64,000 nucleotides of DNA from Podocnemis expansa. Lineage: Eukaryota; Chordata; Testudines; Podocnemididae. The stretch covers positions 9,130,318 through 9,194,317 of the forward strand of contig ML681981.1 in assembly GCA_007922195.1 (NCBI GenBank). The letters run 5' to 3'. The notes beneath the pieces were generated by a model. It saw only the letters and a list, made by a program, of their open reading frames with translations. It had not been told where the DNA came from and did no database searches. Position 1 is the first letter of the stretch. Every line of letters starts with the position of its first letter. The position numbers and the translations under genes are program-made. This document shows, piece by piece, positions 1 through 10,872 of the stretch.

Positions 1-122
1 GCACAGGGCTGCAGGCACCCATGGGGTGAAGTGCAGCTGGGTGCCTCACCCCGCTGGCTTTTAGCCAGCGGGGTGAGGCCCTGGGCTGCGCTTCACCCCA
101 CGGGTGCCTGCAGCCCTGTGCA
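1..122. repeat. Long near-perfect palindrome (about 58-bp arms)
   Basis: Left arm 1-58 and right arm 65-122 are reverse complements apart from roughly six mismatches. They are joined by a loop of a few bases around 59-64. The inner 15 bp (CCTCACCCCGCTGGC and its complement) pair perfectly. Transcribed, this would form a stable hairpin. The arm may extend beyond the left edge of the window. Confidence 0.85.
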
Positions 123-214
123 GGCGTGCCCGGCTGCGCTTCGCCCTGCGGGTGCCTGCAGCCCTGTGCAAGTGCGTCTGGCTGTGCTTCACCCCACGGG
201 TGCCTGCAGTCCCC
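84..214. repeat. 48-bp GC-rich tandem repeat, about 2.7 copies
   Basis: Units start at 84, 132 and 180 with GGCTGCGCTTC or a close variant and share the phrase GGGTGCCTGCAG; the third unit is partial. The right arm of the palindrome at 1-122 is made of the first unit, so one inverted and about three direct copies sit side by side. Confidence 0.8.
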
Positions 215-386
215 TCCCCAAGCGAAACAGCATGTCCACACTGTGGACATGCTATTTCGCTCCCTTATTTTGAAAACACTTTTTTTGTGTTTCAAAATAA
301 GGTGCTTCGAAATAACCCTTTATTTCAAAATGGCTTGTTTCGAAACAGCTTGTTTTGTAACAAGCCCTCTGTGTGTGAACATAGCC

Positions 387-3187
387 ATAGAGAAATGGAA
401 TTGTTCTGTCTTTTTTGTCTCTCATTGAGGCCCCAATCCTGTCATAAACTCAGGTGCAGGAGTTCCATCCTCACACAGCTATTAATATGTTGGGCTCTTA
501 CAGCCAGATTTTGAATCATATTTAGCACTTAATATGCAGATAGGTACATTCTTTTAAGTAAATTCATTGGTTTTTACTGGAATTAATCCAGATTCATAAA
601 TGAGAGGAACATGGGGTCCACTTATTCAACAATGTTACTGTTATTTCATCAGCTTTTCTAACCCTATTTTGAAAAAGAAAAGGTTTGCAGTATTACCGAA
701 GCAAAACATGCAAACAGCAGAAGTCAGTCTCCTTCTCTCTGTGCCCTGAAAAGCAGCTTTTCAAAATGATAGATATGTAGATTCTTTTAATTCTCCAGGA
801 GGTTCTTAATCCTTTAAAGATCCAAGTTTCAAGCTTTTCTCTGTTACCAGTAAAAAAGAAACTCACTATTTTACCATCCAGAGCTTGGGCTTTAAAAAAA
901 ACCCCACCAAATACCATGAAACTCATGATAAAATCCTGATAAGTTCAGATAGTTATCTATTTAATTAATTTACATTTATAAAGCAGCACCTACTGAGACT
1001 GCTGCTTGTTGCTATGATCACATCTTTCTTAACTAGTTAAAGGAAGAGGTAAATAGGATATTTGCAAAATTCAGAGTTTTTACTACACTGAGATGAACTA
1101 TAAACACCAGACCAGTCACTGAAAAGTAACTGGTAAAAACTGTGTCTTTACTCCACAGATCCAATCATGATTTTATTCGGTCTAGTGATTAAAATATGCT
1201 CTTGCTACTTTTTACTCCTGTTTAGCATTACAGAGTCAGCAGAGCTAAGAGTGAAAAAGATAACTGGATTCTATTCTTTCCTGTGACTCATGAAAAAAAT
1301 TATTTAATAAAAATCTTATTCACAAGACTGCTCCATGAGTGTAAGGATCTTCTCCTACAGAGCAGTTTGCCAGATCAAAGGCTAAATTCTAATCAGCTAC
1401 AATTGTGAAAACCTAGTGAAAGCCATGATAGTTCACAGCAGTCAATGCTACTGCCCTTGCCCCTCCCATGCCTCGCCACATCTGGGCTCAATGCTTGCTG
1501 ACTATGGCCTGCAGAACCTTTATTACTTGTGCTAATGCATGGGAAATGAATGGTCTAGCTTAGCTTTCAGATTCAACATAGATTTTGCAGTGCTGGCAGG
1601 TAGAAAGACAGTTTTTTACATGAATCCCAATAACAATTACACAATACCACTCTCTGGAAGAGAACCACATTTTAAATCATATAGTGTCAGAGCAGGGTCA
1701 GTTCCTAAGTCTTTACTGAAGTGTAACTTCTTATTTTTTTTTGTTTCTACAAATCTGTATTTCTTTAACTGCTATGTTCTGATACTATGAGGTACTGGGT
1801 ACTTTACTCCCACTAACATCAGTTGGCGCTATAATCGACAGCACATACATGACACACTCAGTAATCCAGAAACTGCTCTTTTTCATTGGTCCAGCAATAT
1901 TCCTGCTGGACAAAGATGGCACTGGCTGTGGCAAAAATAACCAAAATGAAGATTTAAGTGTCCTTGTAATTAATTTAATTCTAGCTGTGAATTTCAGAAA
2001 GCTGCTTAATAAAGTCTAATAAAACAATCCTTTTAAACTTTTAATTAGTGTAATTAATCCAAGCACTATTAATCCCAGCAAAAGTTAATAATTCAGAATG
2101 TAATGCATTAGACCTTTTTTACAGTGATGTCAATACATTACATATAGTTGTCATTCTGGGTGCTTAACAGAAACAAGAACAATTACAGCATCAGTTATTT
2201 GCAGTAATGAATCTCTCTGATTCCTTTATTTCTAAAAATATTATACTTTCTGTTGGTTGCATAAACACACTCAGTTTTTTAGTGGTGGGTGTTAACAGTA
2301 TTATTATTTTTTTCTTTCTCAGAGTCAACATCTTGTCTTGATCTGGTAAGAAATACATAGAATTTCCCCATATTCAGAAAAAGTGAACAGTTCACAGTCC
2401 TCAGTACTCACAGGAGGAACTCTCAGTACTTACCTGGAAAAGCATTTTCACAATCATCAAAGTGCTGTGCAAAACCATGACATAAAGGAACTGCCTGTGC
2501 TTCAAAACTGCAGAGTGCAAAACTTGACTGGGAGTTCCATGGATGGAGGAGATGTAGGACTAAACATGATGATACAAAATACTAATACCTTGGTCTTCCT
2601 TTCATTGAGATAGTAAATTACGCAAAGCTTGTAAAGAATTCCACTTCAGTTAAAAGGTTCTCAAAAATTTGGCAAAAAAAAAAAAAAGATATTAAAAGCA
2701 AACCACAAGTCGAACAAAAATTCTGATTGGGTATATACCGTATAGCGAAACCAAACTACCTGTGTAAAATAACAAACAGGAATGAAAGATCTTAAGATGC
2801 CTAGACTCAGAGGCAACTGCGGTAGGAGTTCAATGCTTAGCAGAAGTGGGTCCTAAAGGTGTAAGAAGCTTAAACTATATACAAAGAGAAATAGGAGACC
2901 AGTGAAGGATCTTTATTAAAGTACACATCTGAGAAATGAAAACAATAGAAGAGTGCATGATTTTCAACACATTTGGAAGTTGAATAGGGATACATGCCAA
3001 CAGATAAGTAGAGCCTAGTCCAACAGTAAGAGAATCAGGGCTTGCAGCAAGGTATTAATTATAGCAGTTTACCGAGTTGAGATGATGAGATGAGTTGACT
3101 ACAGAATTTATATTTCCCCATGAAGCATGTCCCAGTTAAGAAGATTATGCTATATTACTGTTAAGAAGAATAGTTAAAATAACATAA
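387..3187. other. AT-rich stretch with nothing recognised
   Basis: There is no recognisable gene or transposon. Short open frames at 693-926 (-), 1539-1790 (+) and 2383-2613 (+) have no familiar domain and no splice context that I would trust. A 15-base A run lies near 2674. The TTAATTAA-rich section around 1970-2110 is low complexity. Confidence 0.5.
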
Positions 3188-3364
3188 TTAATCAGGTTTC
3201 AGAAAGATAGTTGTGTTTGTCAGTTTTCAGCAAAAATGATGAAGAGTCTTGTGGTATCCTAAAGGCTAATGAAAACTTTTTTGTGGAGAGTGGGGCAGGG
3301 GGGCATAAGCATTTGTGGGCTGGAGTCCACTTTGTTAGATACATGAAGTACAATGGAATGCCAT

Positions 3365-3890
3365 TTGCCACCATCTACAGCCCTCAGCTAAAATACAACT
3401 TCTCCAACACATTATCAAAGATCTACAACCTTGGAAAAAGACTCCTTGCTCTCACAAACCTCAGTGACAGACCAGTTCTCACTTATACATACCCCACAGC
3501 CTGAAGCAAATACTCACCAGCAAGTACACACCATACAACAGAAACACTAACCCAGGAACCTATTCCTGAAGCAAACCCCATTGCCAGCTCTATCTGCATA
3601 TCTATTCAGGTGACATCATCATAGGTCCTAACCATTTCAGCCACACCATCAGGAGCTCATTCACCTGCACATCTACTAATGTGATATATGCCATCATGTG
3701 CCAACAGTGCCTCTCTACCATGTACATTGGCCAAATTGGATTGTCTGTATGCAATGGGATAAATGGACACAAATCAGACATTAAGAATAGCAATATAAAA
3801 AACCCCACAGTAGTGGAGGATTTCAATCTCCCTGGACGATCAGTAAGACTTGAAAGTTACCATACTTCAGCAAAAAAACTTCAAAAATAG
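3365..3890 (+). pseudogene. Penelope-like ORF remnant: RT C-terminus plus GIY-YIG endonuclease
   Basis: The reading frame to about 3500 contains SDRPVLTYTYP, resembling the DRPV-type linker that follows the RT in PLEs. A frameshift near 3497 moves it to the next frame, which holds one internal stop (near 3566). It then continues with SFTCTSTNVIYAIMCQQC, TMYIGQ and NGHKSDI up to a stop at about 3888. The VIYAIMC...MYIGQ pair is the GIY-YIG core, and NGHKSDI is the helix after it. The catalytic Arg position (usually L-R-K-R-I-N-G-H) reads VCNGINGH, so the residue is probably lost. The frameshift, stop and altered active site make this a dead copy. In living PLEs the endonuclease cuts the target and the RT copies the RNA there. 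Confidence 0.8.
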
Positions 3891-3968
3891 ACTTGAGCGT
3901 GAAACTGCAGGGCTGGAATTCATATGTGATCTTGACATTATCAGACTAGGCCTGGATGGAGACTGGGA

Positions 3969-5189
3969 GGCCATGTCTGCACACAGGCAGTTAAATGGAT
4001 TTAACAAAATCACTATAAAAATCATTAAACTAATTCAAGTTAAATCGATTTAACAGGTGCACACCAAAAAACTGAAACTGAACTAGCATGTCCAGGGACA
4101 GGACTTGCTAGTTCAATTCAGGAGAGGGGCACCATGGGAGGTGTGGCAATATGGCTCCCTGGCAAGGCCCTGCCCCCCCCCCCCCAATCCCCTGCCTGGC
4201 TCTTGCCTGGTGAGCCTGGTGGTGGGGAAAAGAATCCCCTCCACATGGCACTGGGCTGTCTGAGCCTGGCAGGGTAGAAGGGACCCCACATGCCCCACTC
4301 CCCCTACATGCTAGCTGGGCATTGGGGAAGAGATCCCTGCATGCCCAGCTCCTCTCGTGTGCTAGCCAGGCAGGGGGGAAGAGGTCCCCATGCGTCCAGC
4401 TCCCAGTGCGCTAGCCGGGTGGCGAGAAAGTGATCCCCATGTGCCTGGCTCTTAGCGCACAGTGCACTGGGTGCTGGGTACGCAAGGATCCCTTCCCTGC
4501 TGCCCGGCCAGTGCGCGGGTAGCTGAACATGCACGGTCCCTTCCCCACTGCTCAGCTAGAACATGCTGGGTGCTGGGCACATGGGGATCCCTTCCCTGCT
4601 GCCCAGCTAGCAAATGGGGGGGAGCTGGGTGCACAGGGTCTCTTCCTCTGCCGCCCAGTGAGAGCACTGGGAGCCTGGAGAGGGGTGCATCCCCCCCGCC
4701 TGGCCGGCCAGTGCTGAGCCTGGCACTGGGGTCCCTTCCTCACCACCTGGCGAGCCAGCACTGAGTCCAGTGCTGTGCTCCCTTCCCCGCTGCCAGGCAG
4801 TCAGGGTGAAGGCGGGGGTGGGCCTCCCCATGAACCCCCCACCACCTTGGTCATGGTCCTGACACCATCCCTGGCCAGGGGGCTGAAGGAAATTTTCCTT
4901 CCAGGGTACCATGCACCCTGGGAGGAAGTAGGTCAAACCGGGTTATGTTGATATAAGGGTTCTATTGATATAACACATCCACACTGCATTATATTGACGA
5001 TAGAGTGGTTTCACTTTAACCATTGTAGCAATATAATACTAGGTTTTATTATATTGCTTTAGCATGCCCAATATCGAAATGAGGGAGAGCCTCATTTCGA
5101 TATAAGGAAACATTGCGTGGACTTACCATTTTTTAAATCAAAATAACCAGTGTTAATTCAATTTAAACAGTGTGTGTGTGGACTTATCC
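3969..5189. mobile_element. Large PIF/Harbinger-like MITE with a GC-rich minisatellite core, nested in the PLE
   Basis: The ends are imperfect inverted repeats: GGCCATGTCTGCACAC on the left and GTGTGTGTGGACTTATCC on the right. The flanks are GGA (3966-3968) and AGA (5190-5192), a decayed 3-bp duplication. The arms (3990-4090 and 4930-5180) are AT-rich with TTGATATAA-type palindromes; the same motif fills the shorter MITE at 29511-29689. The core is GC-rich (4110-4920). No transposase is present. The PLE reads through when this element is removed, which proves the order of insertion. Confidence 0.8.
4280..4780. repeat. Degenerate GC-rich minisatellite, about 50-60-bp period
   Basis: Phrases such as GTGCTAGCCAGGCAGGGGGGAAG, AGTGCGCTAGCCGGGTGG and GATCCCTTCCCTGCTGCCC recur every 50-60 bases with much divergence. 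Because the period keeps both strands free of stops, open frames of 60-110 codons appear in several frames on both strands (4304-4936). They are shadows of the repeat, not genes. Confidence 0.65.
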
Positions 5190-5604
5190 AGAATGGCTAG
5201 CTCACTACCAAAAATAATGTTCCCTCTTTTGGCAATTCACAGCTTCTCATCAGTTGTTTTAAATGCACCTCTTTCTCCCTGATTGAATTGACCTTGTTGG
5301 CCCTTGCCTTCCTCATAAATTGGAACACACCCTTGCATGCACGTATATACCCAACAAACTGCAGTTTCTACTTCATGCATCTGATGAAATGGGTTCCAAC
5401 CCAGAAAAGCTTATGTCCCACCCCTACATATTTCGTTTTTATCTTTAAGGTGCCACAAGACTCCTCATTATATTTTTATACTTAATCAGCATAACTGATG
5501 TTTAGAGAAAAAGATTTTAAAGAATTTTGTTTCCCATACGAAACCTGCACTGAAGATTAAAAAATTCTTCCTGTTTTATGATCTCTCTGCCTTAGTGAAA
5601 TCAA

Positions 5605-6235
5605 GGGCTGTGTCTACACTAGAGGGCTCAGTTAAGCTGAAATAACAAGGTCAACTTTAAGTCAATATAAAGTCAACCTTGTTAAGTCAACTTAAGGGTA
5701 CGTCTACAGTGGAGACAGTATAGACATACTCTGGGCACGGTCCTTGCCCCTGGCCTGATCAGGCTCCAGGGGCCTGATCCAGCCCTGGAGGCCCAATCTG
5801 ACTTCTGCTGCCGCTGGCAAGCAGCTCAGAGCTGGATCCAGTCCTTGCCCTTGCCACAAGTGGCAAGGGGCTTGGAGCCAGCTCCCACTGCCACCATCAG
5901 GCAGCTCAGAGCCCAATCCAGCTCTGAGCCCCTTGCTGCTTGCAGCAAGGGAAGGGGCCAGATCCAACTCTGAGCTGCCTGCCGGCAGTGGCAGGAGCTG
6001 TACTGGGCCCCCCAGGGCTGTATCAGGTCCTGGGATGCAGCAGGGAGCAGGGCCTGGGCCTGGACCCTGGCTCCTAGGTCGTCTGAAGGCTTAAATTGAG
6101 CTTAGAAGCAGCTGTTCTTAAGTCGACTTAAGCAAGTGCTTAAATTGACTTAATACAAGCCAAATTTAGACCTGGAGTTCCTTAGGTTGACTTGAGGGAG
6201 GTAAAGTTGACCTAAGGCTCCAGTGTAGACACACT
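5605..6235. mobile_element. PIF/Harbinger-like MITE, GTCGAC-palindrome family, GC-rich core
   Basis: Left end GGGCTGTGTCTACACTAGAGG and right end CTCCAGTGTAGACACACT form inverted repeats. CAA lies on both sides (5602-5604 and 6236-6238). The arms consist of AAGTTGACTTAA-like palindromes; the core at about 5740-6080 is GC-rich. The same arrangement and core text, in reverse orientation, appears at 60655-61338, so this is one family. A second internal end-like pair (GTACGTCTAC...GTATAGACATAC) sits at 5699-5731. Confidence 0.8.
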
Positions 6236-6238
6236 CAA

Positions 6239-7810
6239 GAAGCCCGAAGGCTTCTCTGCTCAGTGATTTAGTGAGTGACAAGCTGGGATGTAAATCAATA
6301 AAGCAAGAACCTGCCATTGGATGAGGTGGCCATGTGTATCCTGCTGCAGTTCACTCAAATTTCCACTTTGACATACTGCTGTTTAGATTGAAGTGCTTTG
6401 TGGAACTCAGCGTCCAGTGGCAGAATTCATGCAACTTACACTCCAGCTTGCCATGTACTGTGTTGTCTTGTTGATAAGCCTTGAGATCACCTTGCAACTT
6501 GGGTATTTATTCATTTCTACCCGTGCAAAGTGCTATGGTGAATATCCTTACATTCTTCCAGGCTGTAAAAATCCCAGCAGGTGTAGGCAGTGGAGAATCA
6601 GGCTGTATTTGTTTTGAATTTCCAATGTCTAGCCTATTAACTCCCATCAGACCCTTAGAAATGAGGTCTGTAGATAATTGTTACTACTATATACTATTAT
6701 CATTAAATGCATTTTTATCTGAAAATAAAAATCTAGGAGTCAAGTACATGAAGACAGACATCTTTCTAACATCACTAGGATTCTTTCAAGATGTGTTTGT
6801 GCTAGTAATGTGCATGCTGAGGCTTATTCAAAAAAAAAATAATCAGATAAAACCAGGCAAGCAGAAGATGTCTCTTTCACATGATTGCATTCCACAGCTT
6901 AATCCCATCATGAAGAAGTTACTAACTACTTGACGCTGTATGAAAAAATATCTCCAAGAGTTCGGGGGCTACTCACAGACATTTGAGGGCTTGGAAGAAA
7001 CATACAGTATATTCTGCTGACCTTTCTATTGCCCCCTATCAAAATGATCTTCCCTGTTAATTTTCCACATAAGAAACCTATCTGCAAAGTACAGTGTTGA
7101 CAGCTCTATTACACAACTGTAACAATGTATTAATATTTAAATACCAGAACCGAAGGAAGAAAAGTGATTTTTGGACTCAAAAGTTCTGTAGTAGCAACCG
7201 AGTTTAAATATAACCTCTTCAGAGTAGTTTACAAAAAACATTGCCCAAAAGAACGGTCTGCATTTTTTTTATAGATCTCTTGGCCATGACAATATTGAAC
7301 AATGGCATATTTATGACTGCCAAAGCCAATAGTTTCTACAGGAGACTTGGAGGAATATTTACTTCTGAATGTGATCAGAACAACTATTTTTCATTAGCAA
7401 TCATTTTACTAACTTTCTTTTCAATAGTCTTAATATTGGGAATGCTTGATAAATTCAAGGACTGTATGATAGATCATTCAAGGTATGCTACTCCTGCAAT
7501 GTGAATATTAGTAAACAGGTGCAATCCAGTTTTATGTGAGTATCAATTTCAGTTGACAATTTATTGGTTACCTGCTGATTAATTTAAAAGGACTGATACT
7601 GCAAGATGCTTAGCATCCTCAACTTCCTTTGAAATCACAGAAGGTTAAGGGTGCTGAACATCTAACAAGAGGTGCTTATTGCATCATAGCATCAGGCTAT
7701 GAGAAACTATATTAATTTCTCAACAAGCTAAATGAGAACACCCAGTTCCTTTAGTACTTATTAAAAGCACGAGATCATTAGCTCAAGCAATCATGAGGCT
7801 CAGTATGGAC
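6239..7810. other. Unassigned stretch
   Basis: No repeat or gene is recognised. Open frames at 6393-6617, 6481-6933 and 7241-7504 (+) include hydrophobic runs but match no family that I know and lack convincing start or splice context. They are treated as chance frames. Confidence 0.45.
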
Positions 7811-7814
7811 ATTT

Positions 7815-7892
7815 TTCAAAGGGGCAGCTGTTAGTCTAGTTCAGTAAAACCAACAAGGAGTCCTGTGGCACTTAATAAATTTGTTAGTCATT
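7815..7892. mobile_element. PLE terminal fragment
   Basis: AAAGGGGCAGCTGTTAGTCTAG followed by CAAGGAGTCCTGTGGCACTTAA and AAATTTGTTAGTC is the terminal repeat of the PLE family, seen also at 44966-45290 and 63446-63640. It is cut at its right side by the MITE at 7893. Confidence 0.7.
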
Positions 7893-8310
7893 CGCTATGT
7901 CTACACTACCAAATTAGTCCAGACTGAGGAAGCTGAGTCCAGACTAATTTAGCCCTTGGCTACACTAGACTTTGCCTAGTCCAAAATAAGACATTTCTTA
8001 GGTCGAACTAGACAAAACTTAGTCTGAACTAGGAAGACCCAGCACTAGTCTGGACTCACTCACTTAGTTCAAATTTCCTAAGTGCATGCAATACATGAAC
8101 TAATGGTTAGTTTGAACTTAAAAAGTTCAAACTAAGGCATTAATTCAAACTATCCATGCATTCTAGTTTGAACCAAAGCTTTAGTTTGAACTAGAACACC
8201 TGGCTAGTTTGAACTAAAAAGCCATGGTTAGTTCAAACTAGCCTGAGGTTAGGGACTTCTTTAGTTTGGACTAGCAAGTCTGAACTAAAATTGCTGATGT
8301 AGACAAAGTC
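7893..8310. mobile_element. PIF/Harbinger-like MITE, TTAGTTCGAACTAA family
   Basis: It runs from CGCTATGTCTACACTACC to GATGTAGACAAAGTC and is flanked by ATT on both sides (7890-7892 and 8311-8313). The inside is almost wholly made of the palindrome TTAGTTCGAACTAA and decayed forms (TTAGTTTGAACTAA, TAGTCCAGACTAA). Copies of the same family occur at 10873-11342, 18126-18455 and 29963-30403. It is non-coding. Confidence 0.85.
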
Positions 8311-8790
8311 ATTGAGTCTAGTCCCCTGCACTCATGGCCAGACCAAGTACCCTCTCAAACCATCCCTGACAAGTGTTCATCTAACCTGCTCTTAAAAACT
8401 TCCAGTGATGGAGATTCCACAATCTGCCTAAGCAACTTATTCCAGTTGTTAATCACCCTGCCAGTTAGTAATTTTTTCCTAAAGTCCAACCTAAACCTTC
8501 CTTGCTGTTATTTAAGACCATTGCTTCTTGTCCTATCATCAGCAGTTAAGGAGAATATTTTTTCTCCCTCCTTCTCATGACAACCTTTTAGGTAGCTGAA
8601 AACTGTTATCATGACCCCTCTCAGTATCCTCTTTTTCAGACAAAACAAACCCAGCTCTTTCAATCTTTCCTCATAAGTAAAGTGTTCCAGACCTCTAATA
8701 ATTTGTGTTGCTCTTCTCTGGACTTTCTCCACATCTTTCCTGAAATGATATACCTAGACCTGGACACAATACTCCAGCTGAGGCCTAATC
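8311..8790 (-). mobile_element. CR1 LINE fragment (3' part), minus strand
   Basis: On the minus strand 8508-8732 encodes a typical C-terminus of CR1 ORF2: MEKVQRRATQIIRGLEHF, then [11 protein letters not shown], then DDRTRSNG. Frame breaks on both sides and the lack of the RT palm show a 5'-truncated, dead copy. It abuts the MITE at 7893-8310, whose right target copy (ATT) is its first bases, so the MITE probably landed at the edge of this LINE. Confidence 0.85.
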
Positions 8791-9414
8791 TTTAAAACTT
8801 TTCTTCACATTTAAAAAAAGAAATCCTCTTGTGTAGTTCGCTCACTCTAATTTCTCTACATCCATTCTAATAGTCTTTTAAATGTCCTCCTATTCCTTAC
8901 CATTGCAGCAAAAACAAGAGTCCTGTGGCACCTTAAAGACTAACAGATTCTTTGGGCATAAGTTCACCACAATTATGAATAGCAATGGAGTAAGTGCAGA
9001 ATCCTAGTGGACCCTGACCTTCATCTCGAAACCCTCCATTACACCAGAAGTTGTCCACACTCTGTCATGGAACTACCATATAAGCCCATCACCTTATGGA
9101 CAAGTTCCTCCAATACCTCATACAATTGTAGCAGAGGCATCAGCAGTAGCCTAGGTACTTTGTTGAGTATTTTCTCCAAATCAAGAAAATCTGTGCCTGA
9201 CATTTCCCTCCAGGGGTTCTGTTTTTTATCTCCAACTCTCTAGCAATGAACATAGCATCTGGTAAGTATAGGTTGTGTATGTTACTTCTTAATGATGGTA
9301 GAATTTCAGGTGTTTATGTAGGGTCTGACCCCATTTAAGGCTGAACACCAGTGACAGCAGTGGTATCTATGGGTGTTTAGAACCCCTTGGCATCAGGCTT
9401 TTGATTCTGCAACA
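8791..9414. other. Short PLE end fragment (8908-8975) in otherwise unassigned sequence
   Basis: 8908-8975 carries GCAGCAAAAACAAGAGTCCTGTGGC and AAAGACTAACAGATTC, the PLE terminal repeat, broken off before the hairpin closes. The rest, including GGAGTAAGTGCAGAATCCTAGTGG near 8985, could be part of an old antisense LINE, but I cannot place it. Confidence 0.45.
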
Positions 9415-9535
9415 GTATCAAGTTATGTACAGCAAAAACAACAAGAGTCCTATGGCATCTTAAAGGCTAACAAATTTCTTTGGGCATAAGCTTTCATGGG
9501 CATCAACCGACTTTGTCAGATGCATCATAAGTAAG
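9415..9535. mobile_element. PLE terminal repeat fragment
   Basis: AGCAAAAACAACAAGAGTCC, then TTAAAGGCTAACAAATTTC, GGGCATAAGCTTTCATGGGC and GTCAGATGCAT give a full arm of the PLE terminal hairpin. The sequence then continues into unrelated DNA. Confidence 0.75.
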
Positions 9536-9599
9536 CAAATCTAAATGGAAGATGATCTGAAGGTTATCTATTGCAGAAGATTTGGTCAACACAATTGTT

Positions 9600-10000
9600 G
9601 CTTGAAACAGGGAACTAACTAACTGTGGATGCAAAATGAGTAAAGAGAAGACAGACATCATGTGGGCAACCAATGCAGAACCAAGACAGATGAATATCAA
9701 TATTGAAGACCAATGCCTAAATCAGCTTTCTGCATTTAACTATCCAGTGGGTGGGTTAGTGGTGAATGGAGAAACTAACAGAGAATTGAAAGCAAGGTTG
9801 TTCAGTGGGAGGGAAGAGTAACACAAGATGAGTGAAGCAACTTATGATAAACAGATACCTAGACTATTTAAGTGATAGCTATATAAAACCATAGTCAGCC
9901 CTTTTTTTCTGTACAGATCAGAACATGGTAAATAAAAAGAGGCTCTTGAGAAGACTTGAAACCATTGAAATGAGATGTCTGAGGGCAGTGAGACAGTAAT
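9600..10000 (+). pseudogene. Non-LTR retrotransposon RT remnant
   Basis: The + strand frame at 9636-9821 reads SKEKTDIMWATN early on, like the K-K-T-E-V segment after the palm of LINE reverse transcriptases. Later, near 9918-10000, comes KRLLRRLETIEMRCLRAVRQ, like the R-L-E-x-F-E-M-R-C-L-R segment near the RT C-terminus of these LINEs. The two parts are in different frames. It is related in type to the minus-strand LINE at 16640-18700 rather than to CR1. Identification is by motif memory only. Confidence 0.55.
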
Positions 10001-10001
10001 C

Positions 10002-10699
10002 CAGCAGTTCTCAAACTGGGGAGTGATGATCGCCCCCCAAAGGGACACAAGATGGATCATGGGGGCACCATGGGCAGAGTTTGGGTGTTGATGAGGGGAA
10101 ACGTCCCCAAGCTTATGATGATGGGGCTATCTCTCCTCACTGGGTGAGGGGCGCTGGGTTTAGAGTGGGTTCAGGTGTCACTGGGGACTCCAGCACCTCA
10201 CACAAGAATCCCGAGGCATGTGTTGGGGTTGGGGACCCTTAGGAGGAAAGCGGAGGTGGGCCCAGCACTGCTGGCAGAGCAGGGGACAAGGCCAGGCCAG
10301 CTTCACGCTCTGCACTTTGTGCAATTGCTTCTACCTCAATCAGAGCGCTGCTCCCACAAGCCACCACTGCCACTTGCCTCACACAGCATCAGCAACCCCC
10401 CCGAAACCAGGCATACTCCCTGCACTGCTGTCACTCTGCAGGTTCCCAGAGGCAACAGCTGCAGCTGCTCTGCTGCCTGAGGATGATTCCAATAAGAAAG
10501 TGCAATACCCAGTGCTGCTGCCATTTTCTTTAGCAGGTCACGTCAGGTTCTGGAGTTACCCTTGCCCCCCAAATTTAACATGTAGGTCCTGTTTTTTTCT
10601 GAAAGTGGGGATGGAGATTCAGGGGAAGGGGGGGGGGTGTGCAATTCATACACAAAAGTCTACAGGGAGGCTCCATTTGAAAAGTTGAAGAACCACTCC
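10002..10699. mobile_element. hAT-like non-autonomous element with GC-rich interior
   Basis: The left end CAGCAGTTCTCAAACTGGGG and the right end GTTGAAGAACCACT are inverted repeats of the CAGTGGTTCTCAAACTGG hAT type. No clear 8-bp duplication could be read. The open frame at 10218-10688 lies wholly inside and shows no transposase motif, so it is not called as a gene. Confidence 0.6.
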
Positions 10700-10872
10700 T
10701 ACAGACAGCTGGTGGCAGCAAGCATCCCAGCCCAGATTTACAGACTCAGGTCCACAGAGCTCATGCAAGTTCTCTAAAACTGGCCAAGTAGATGGCACTT
10801 GGAAGCTACAGCCTGGGCTGGAGTTTGAGCTCTGAGACCTTGGGGGAAGGGGTGGGGGGGGGATGACTCTGT

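Larger units (their letters stand above)
1..386. repeat. Right part of a MITE with a GC-rich palindromic core
   Basis: The segment ends in GTGAACATAGCC, the usual right end of the GGCTATGTCTACACT-type MITEs found throughout this window. The left end lies outside the window. Positions 235-360 are AT-rich and built from TTTCGAAA/TTTCAAAA palindromes, as in the element at 34624-35098. Positions 1-230 are very GC-rich and hold a long palindrome and a 48-bp tandem repeat, annotated separately. Open frames at 31-273, 104-514 and 126-428 overlap each other in different frames of this repeat and show no known domain. Assignment to a PIF/Harbinger MITE rests on the shared terminus. Confidence 0.6.
3196..5481 (+). 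mobile_element. Penelope-like retroelement, decayed, split by a MITE
   Basis: The copy starts with the PLE terminal sequence (GTTTCAGAAAG, then TCTTGTGGTATCCTAAAGG) and ends with its inverted counterpart (AAGGTGCCACAAGACTCCTC at about 5448-5467). TTAATCAG occurs on both sides (3188-3195 and 5482-5489), a possible 8-bp target duplication. The body keeps the end of the reverse transcriptase region and a GIY-YIG endonuclease domain (see 3497-3890). At 3969 it is interrupted by a 1.2 kb MITE and resumes at 5190 with CTAGCTCACTACC. The region before the endonuclease is short, so this is a 5'-reduced copy and could not be autonomous. Confidence 0.8.

Noticed and set aside
4304..4936. Overlapping frames on both strands
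   Set aside because: Products of the degenerate minisatellite in the MITE core.
7241..7504. Possible small membrane protein
   Set aside because: One hydrophobic segment only, no family resemblance, no splice sites or coding context.
10218..10688. 156-codon + frame
   Set aside because: Wholly inside a hAT-like element bounded by CAGCAGTTCTCAAAC and AAGAACCACT, with no known domain.
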